Shown piece by piece: positions 59,381 through 64,000 of a stretch of 64,000 bases of DNA. The DNA is from Sambucus nigra (lineage: Eukaryota > Streptophyta > Magnoliopsida > Dipsacales > Adoxaceae), in the NCBI GenBank assembly GCA_949130495.1, contig OX422220.1:11639133-11703132 (forward strand), written 5' to 3'. Every line of letters begins with the position of its first letter. The stretch's first letter is position 1. A model generated the notes under the pieces. The model saw only the letters and a list, made by a program, of their open reading frames with translations, was not told the DNA's origin and made no database searches. Position numbers and translations under genes: made by a program.

Positions 59381-60000
59381 GCAGTTAGACATACTTCCCT
59401 GACAATCGACACCGTAGAAATTGACCAAATCAAGTGATGTGGATTTTGAATACCATAATCCTAGATCCATTGTGCGAATCAAGTATCTAAAGATACGTTT
59501 TATGGCTACGGGATTAGATTATTTAGGGTTAGATTGAAATCGAACACATATGCACTCACTAACCATAATATCTGGCCTACCTGTAGTGAGTTATAACAAA
59601 CTACCTATCATGCCATGATAAAATTTTAAGTCAATTGACTTTCCATGCTCATCAAGATCCAATTTTAGAGTAGGACTCGTGGGTGTCCCAATTAGTTCAC
59701 TGTTATTCAACTCAAATTTGGTCAAAGAATCCTTCACGTATTTTTTGATTAATTCATGAAATTTCCATTTGAGCATTGTGTTATATGAATTCCCAAAAAG
59801 AAATTAAGTTCACCCAGCGTGCTCATTTCAAATTCATTATGCGTACATGCCGAAAATTCTTCACATAAGGATTCATTTATTGATCCAAAAATAATGTTAT
59901 CAACGTATAATTCTACAAGCAATATGTCATGGCCTTTTGTTTTGATAAAAAGTGTTGTATCCACTTTTCCTCAAGAAAGTCATTTTTTATTAGAAATGTA
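59381..60000 (-). pseudogene. SIRE-like copia RT and RNase H fragment
   Basis: The minus strand encodes TTLFIKTKGHDILLVELYVD, then NIIFGSINESLCEEFS, EFEMSTLGELNFFLGI, a linker, and FYHGMIGSLL, and then degenerate RNase H text (LGLWYSKS). The catalytic box reads Y-V-D-N, so the second Asp is lost. Frameshifts near 59775 and stops near 59522 also break it. No LTRs are attached. Confidence 0.8.
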
Positions 60001-60919
60001 AGAGGATGTTATAAACTCTATTTTATGATTGTCTTTATTCTATGCCAAATAGCTTTAAGTTCGATCGTTGTCTCTTAGAGATGCTTTATTCTTTATGCTC
60101 CCGCTGGACTTCATGCCTCACCCAATGTAAGTAGAGGTATATGATATTTGATTAATCTCACATTAGTTATGAAATTAAAATGGTACAATCTTTTCAAAAC
60201 CTTGCATTGATTTTTGTTGGTGATTTACATACACTCATGCAATATACTTTTCGTAGTCAAAATCTAATTTAAAAGAGTTCATAGTAGCTAGCCATCCTTA
60301 TGGAAGATGATGTTTATTGGATTAAACACTATACAAGATGTTTCTAATTACAGAATAAGTTTTTCATCTTATACTAGCATCATTCTTTATAGTTACTATT
60401 AAAGCACGATAAAGATCACAAACATAACAATTCATGGTAGGTACATAGAGTTCTTCATTAGACATGAGTAATTTATTATAGAAATAAAACTTGGGTAGGG
60501 CAAGGTTGTTGCCATGGAGTTTGGTTCTTTAGGCAAGAGCAATTTGTATTATTATATTTAATCCCTAGGAGTAGGGATGTTTGCTGATGGGATTCAGGGT
60601 GGATAGGTTTATTATCGAGTGGGGATATATAGCTCATGATAGTTTCGCGCTTAGAAAATAGTGATAGTAAGGAGCGTCGTATTGTATGATATCGTTTGTA
60701 ACATGAGAGTGGACGAGTTACTTTTATATCAGGAGATGGGAATTTGGGAGTACGTGCAATGGATTGAGGGCCTAGCAAATCTCAACGACTGACAAGGTTA
60801 GGTAGTAGTGTAACTGGCGGGGTCCTTATTTGGATTTCGTTTTGTGAGGCATCCCATGCATGAAACTTAGTGCACCGTTGGAATGTGTGGTCATTAGGAC
60901 ATGGGATTGGTACCTTGGT

Positions 60920-60975
<56 letters not shown>
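60001..60975. other. Intergenic stretch ending in a (TA)n tract
   Basis: No recognisable gene. The (TA)n microsatellite at about 60921-60975 borders the LTR of element F directly, so F inserted into or next to it. Confidence 0.5.
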
Positions 60976-60976
<1 letters not shown>

Positions 60977-61829
60977 GTAATAACCCTCGCTCATGAGAAC
61001 ATATTTCATATTTAATTACTAGGTATGGTAATTAGATATAAAATGTTGGGATACGGATTGAGTATTAATTTGATGTAGAAAAGTTAATATCTACTATGAA
61101 GTTGCATATTTACCGTAACTATAGGTGAATATTGCCATGTTATGTTTTATAATATCATATGACTTAAAATGATATTTGGCTTAATAATGAGACCGAAACT
61201 TTAAATGAATTATAAAATATCCAAATGATAATTTGGAGGCCGTAGTTGAGTCCGGAACGTTCGAGATAGTCAAATAGTGTGCCATATTGTATTTTGAGGT
61301 ATTGGGCACTTTTGACTGATTATACTTTAAATAGGTAGTTGCGTGTTATTTTATCGCAATATTGATCACTTAAGTTGGGATTTTTTTTACTATTGGCACG
61401 ACTTAGTCTTACTAAGTCTTCTATTTCCCTAATTTCATTTCCTAAACCTAGAGAGAGTCTGAGAGATGAAGAGAAAGTGTAGGGAAAGAATAAGAGATTC
61501 AAGATTGAAGAAGGATCCTTGCTTCTACCCAAAGAAAATCTGCATTTTCTACATTGAGGCAAGTTTACTACTTGCTATTTGGGGTTTAAGATAAATGATT
61601 TGTAGTGAAAATGGTGTATTGATCATGGTTTCATTAGTTAGGTCTTTTTGTCTATTTGTTGGTTTTGAATCATTGAAGAACAAATTGGATGATTATTGAT
61701 GGTTGTGGTAGTAGTTAGTAGAATTTATGTTGTGTTGGTGACACTAAATGAGTTGGTTTGAATAGATTTGAGTTGGGAATCAAATTGGAGTCCAAGACTC
61801 CATAAGAAAAATTAGGAATTTCTGCAAAA

Positions 61830-62007
61830 CCGAATCGATTCGCTGTTAGACAGTTTCCAGGGTCGAGTGAACCGAATCGATTCGGAAATTATGCAGAAAA
61901 CGCATTTCCCCGACCGAATCGATTCGGAGTGTCCAAATCGATTCGGCAATTATGCAGTAAGCCAGGATTTCTGGCCGAATCGATTCGGCTAGGCCGAATC
62001 GATTCGG
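61830..62007. repeat. Array of six CCGAATCGATTCGG palindromes in LTR F
   Basis: Copies start at 61830 (last base C), 61872, 61914, 61933 (CCAAATCGATTCGG), 61975 and 61994; four are perfect. Spacings are 42, 42, 19, 42 and 19 bp. After some copies the text (G/C)AATTATGCAG recurs. Each copy has three CpGs. Confidence 0.95.
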
Positions 62008-62814
62008 TAATCCTTCTTTTGAAATCTTGTTTTCTTTTATTTTAACCCTTTTCTTTAGGATTAGTATTTTGGGGACCTTCTTAAATGAAGTAAATATAGG
62101 GTCTTAGAGTATTAGTTGAGTTTGGTCGACACCCTAGACTCGAAGGGGTTCATCTAGGGTTCAATTAAGGGTGGGGGGGGGGGTTAAAGTAATTTTCAGG
62201 CATTACTTCTCTTGTATAGTTTTGTAAGAATCTAGGAGATCTTAAGGTCAAATTTTGGAGACTTTAGGAGTTAAGGCGAGCTAGGTTTCACTTGAGGGTT
62301 TATTATAAAGTCCAAAAAGGGACATTTGGGAGAAATAACTTGGGAGTTTTAATATTCTTCGAGATTATTATGATGATGTGATGTACATAACCATAATGCA
62401 TTTGATAAAATGTAAAATGGATAAAGTAAATGATAATTTACTAAATCATGTAATGGAAATTAATAAAATGGACGATACACACCTCTCTAAATACCATCTT
62501 AAGGGAAGTCCGTGCGTGAGGTGAAGCCCCCTGGCTAATGACTGCAGGGTGGATATAGTCCTAGGACATATGAGCGCTTGTTTTATATATTCTGCGATGG
62601 GTAGGAGATTCCGGGTGTGGTCTTGACTACCCCGCAGGCATATGGACGCTTCCCGACGTTTTGATAGGATCCCAGGTTGTCTTATGATAGGCCCTGGAAG
62701 ATGATGGTTATTTAGGGACGCACACAGTGGGGAAACCCGGACGGGCGGTATTAGAATCATTATATATATATATTTATAACTATTATATTATCGAGTTGGA
62801 CTCGATGGAACATT

Positions 62815-62880
62815 AATGCCATAAAGAGCAATGTATATGCCACAAAGAGCATACAATTGAGATAAATGCCATAAAGAGCA
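62815..62880 (+). repeat. Three copies of ATGCCATAAAGAGCA
   Basis: At 62815, 62837 (one change) and 62866, spacing about 21 and 29 bp. Confidence 0.9.
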
Positions 62881-63675
62881 CATGATAATAATTACATTTC
62901 TGATAAGGAATGGAAGATAAGATGAAACGGATGAAAGATGAAAAAGGCTTATGATTACTTTATTCTCGTGTATAATTGAATTTCACTTTAATAATCATTC
63001 AACCGTGTTAATTCATTATATGATGTTACCATGCTAGAATGTCATCTTTATCATCCATGCTTAATTATTTCATCATTGTAATACTTGTCATTTATCTGGC
63101 GATCACATAAAACCGGCCCCTGACCGGTTCTTCTTTCTTGTTGTGTATATATATATTATTCGCACAGGTGTTTCACCGCAAGGTCGCCCGTAATGATCTT
63201 CCTATTACAGAGTCTTTTGAGGAGCCGGGACATTTTGCGGGTATCACGGGACATTTTGCATAGACGCCTCCCTTGTTGTTTTCTAGTTATGCTCAGTCCT
63301 CATTCGGGCGTGTGGCCCAAAACTGTTGTAATTGTATAATGGATGTATTATGTAACACATGGGACTTATTGTATATGTATAAATTTATTGACTGACGTTT
63401 CATTCGCTCCTTTCCTTATTATTGTTGGTATATATATATATATATATATGTTTATGGGAGTTTCCACCTTTCTTTTCTATTATGGGTTGTTGAATATGCT
63501 TTCTTTTAAATCAAAAAACTAAAAATTTTGATAGCCCATTTTCTGAAATACTGTGTGGTTATCCCGTATACTCTTTATGTTGTTGCAATGCTGAGAATGG
63601 TTCCGATCCATGATTCCTGTATTAATGGAGTAACGGGCTGGCCACCCCTTATTTCGGATACCGGGTTGTCACAAA

Positions 63676-63687
63676 TGGTATCAGAGC
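63676..63687 (+). other. Primer-binding site of element F
   Basis: TGGTATCAGAGC two bases after the LTR, complementary to the initiator-methionine tRNA end. Confidence 0.95.
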
Positions 63688-63853
63688 ATCAGGTTCTATA
63701 GTCTTCAGGATCTATGCGGACTTGAAACGTTCTACCGTAGCGTTCTTTGACATAGAACTTAATGTTAGGATTGTTTTGTTGATTATGTTTGCGATCTTCT
63801 ACTAGATAGATTGTTTTATATAATATTGTAACTCTATCATTTCTCTATCTCAG

Positions 63854-64000
63854 ATTCCGCCTAAGAGAGGACTTCCCGCTCGATGTAATAGGGTTGTAGA
63901 GGATGAGGTTGGTCCTCCACTGCCACCACCGGGGAATATCAGTGCCGCTGATGTGGAAAACATAGTGGCCCAAGCTGTTAATGCAGCGATGACTGCAGTG
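63854..64000 (+). CDS. gag N-terminus of element F (partial)
   Basis: 49 codons are visible to the window edge: PPKRGLPARCNRVVEDEVG, a Pro stretch, then ISAADVENIVAQAVNAAM, matching gag of element A and, at PPKR/PPRR, of element B. Where element B has ATG before CCACCG, this copy has ATT (63854-63856), so the start codon seems mutated unless translation begins elsewhere. CTCTATCTCAG just before it also looks like a splice acceptor. Confidence 0.75.
   Translation, partial: MPPKRGLPARCNRVVEDEVGPPLPPPGNISAADVENIVAQAVNAAMTAV

Larger units (their letters stand above)
60976..63673 (+). repeat. 5' LTR of gypsy element F (2698 bp)
   Basis: It starts TGTAATAACCC and ends GGTTGTCACA, two bases before the primer-binding site. 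A TATA-like TTTAAATAGG is near 61326. It contains the palindrome array 61830-62007, an 11-G run near 62173-62183, a triple repeat at 62815-62880 and a (TA)n tract near 63428-63449. Small open frames inside show no known domain. Confidence 0.9.
60976..64000 (+). mobile_element. Ty3/gypsy element F, 5' part (LTR, PBS, gag start)
   Basis: A plus-strand gypsy element that continues past the right edge: LTR 60976-63673, primer-binding site 63676-63687, gag from about 63854. LTR ends and gag N-terminus relate it to elements A and B. Confidence 0.9.

Noticed and set aside
60782..61009. Frame with a long Ile-Tyr run
   Set aside because: It is the translation of a (TA)n microsatellite.
62446..62760. 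Minus-strand frame of about 100 codons in LTR F
   Set aside because: It lies fully inside the LTR, has no recognisable domain and its counterpart in LTR A is not open.
1..64000. Endogenous pararetrovirus or other viral insertion
   Set aside because: All RT-bearing segments have LTR-retrotransposon order and motifs; no movement protein or caulimovirus-type arrangement was seen.

Overview
The window is plant nuclear DNA, almost certainly from a eudicot. It is AT-rich heterochromatin-like sequence made mostly of nested transposable elements. I see no intact single-copy host gene. Host-derived coding sequence survives only as fragments: an F-box pseudogene, and pieces of a NOT3-type gene and a CDK-like kinase gene inside a DNA transposon. 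The plant origin rests on chromodomain (Tekay/Del-like) and Tat-lineage Ty3/gypsy elements, TGGTATCAGAGC-type primer-binding sites, a CACTA element with DUF4218/DUF4216/DUF8039 modules, and GT-AG introns.

Layout, left to right. 1-4084: 5' part of a minus-strand gypsy element (A) with a 3.0-kb LTR, inserted in an older LTR (4085-4635). 4636-9243: featureless AT-rich DNA. 9244-14605: a plus-strand copia element (C1) with 5' LTR, gag and protease remnant. It is interrupted at 10953-13970 by a small LTR element with only about 250 bp between its LTRs and a 5-bp target duplication. 15828-23334: a decayed minus-strand chromovirus (B), 3' LTR to gag, with no 5' LTR. 23335-36227: the 3' half of a second copia element (D), split by a Tat-lineage gypsy element (E, 24104-34643) that has two 420-bp LTRs and a TTCAT target duplication. 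E carries, on the strand opposite to gag-pol, a multi-exon gene between pol and its 3' LTR. 36419-37295: F-box pseudogene. 37291-42440: LTR fragments, mostly copia-like. 43222-57775: a CACTA transposon with TNP2- and TNP1-type genes, a tandemly duplicated DUF8039 exon, captured host exons and a clear right terminus. 57779-60000: gypsy and copia debris. 60976-64000: LTR, primer-binding site and gag start of another plus-strand gypsy element (F).

The most interesting pattern is shared by otherwise different LTRs. Five LTR-type sequences (in A, B, F and two copia-like fragments) carry arrays of 12-14 bp perfect or near-perfect palindromes, each built around three evenly spaced CpGs: TCGATCGATCGA, CCGAATCGATTCGG or TCGTTCGAACGA. 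In four of the five the palindromes recur at about 22 bp with occasional 16-17 bp steps; in F they recur at 42 and 19 bp. I know of no description of such a shared array. Second in interest is the spliced antisense gene of E, and third the exon traffic inside the CACTA element.

Nearly every coding region is broken. Many in-frame stops sit where family comparison predicts CAG, CAA, CGA or TGG codons, the pattern expected from deamination of methylated cytosine. Domain and family names come from my recognition of conserved motifs; no database was searched.
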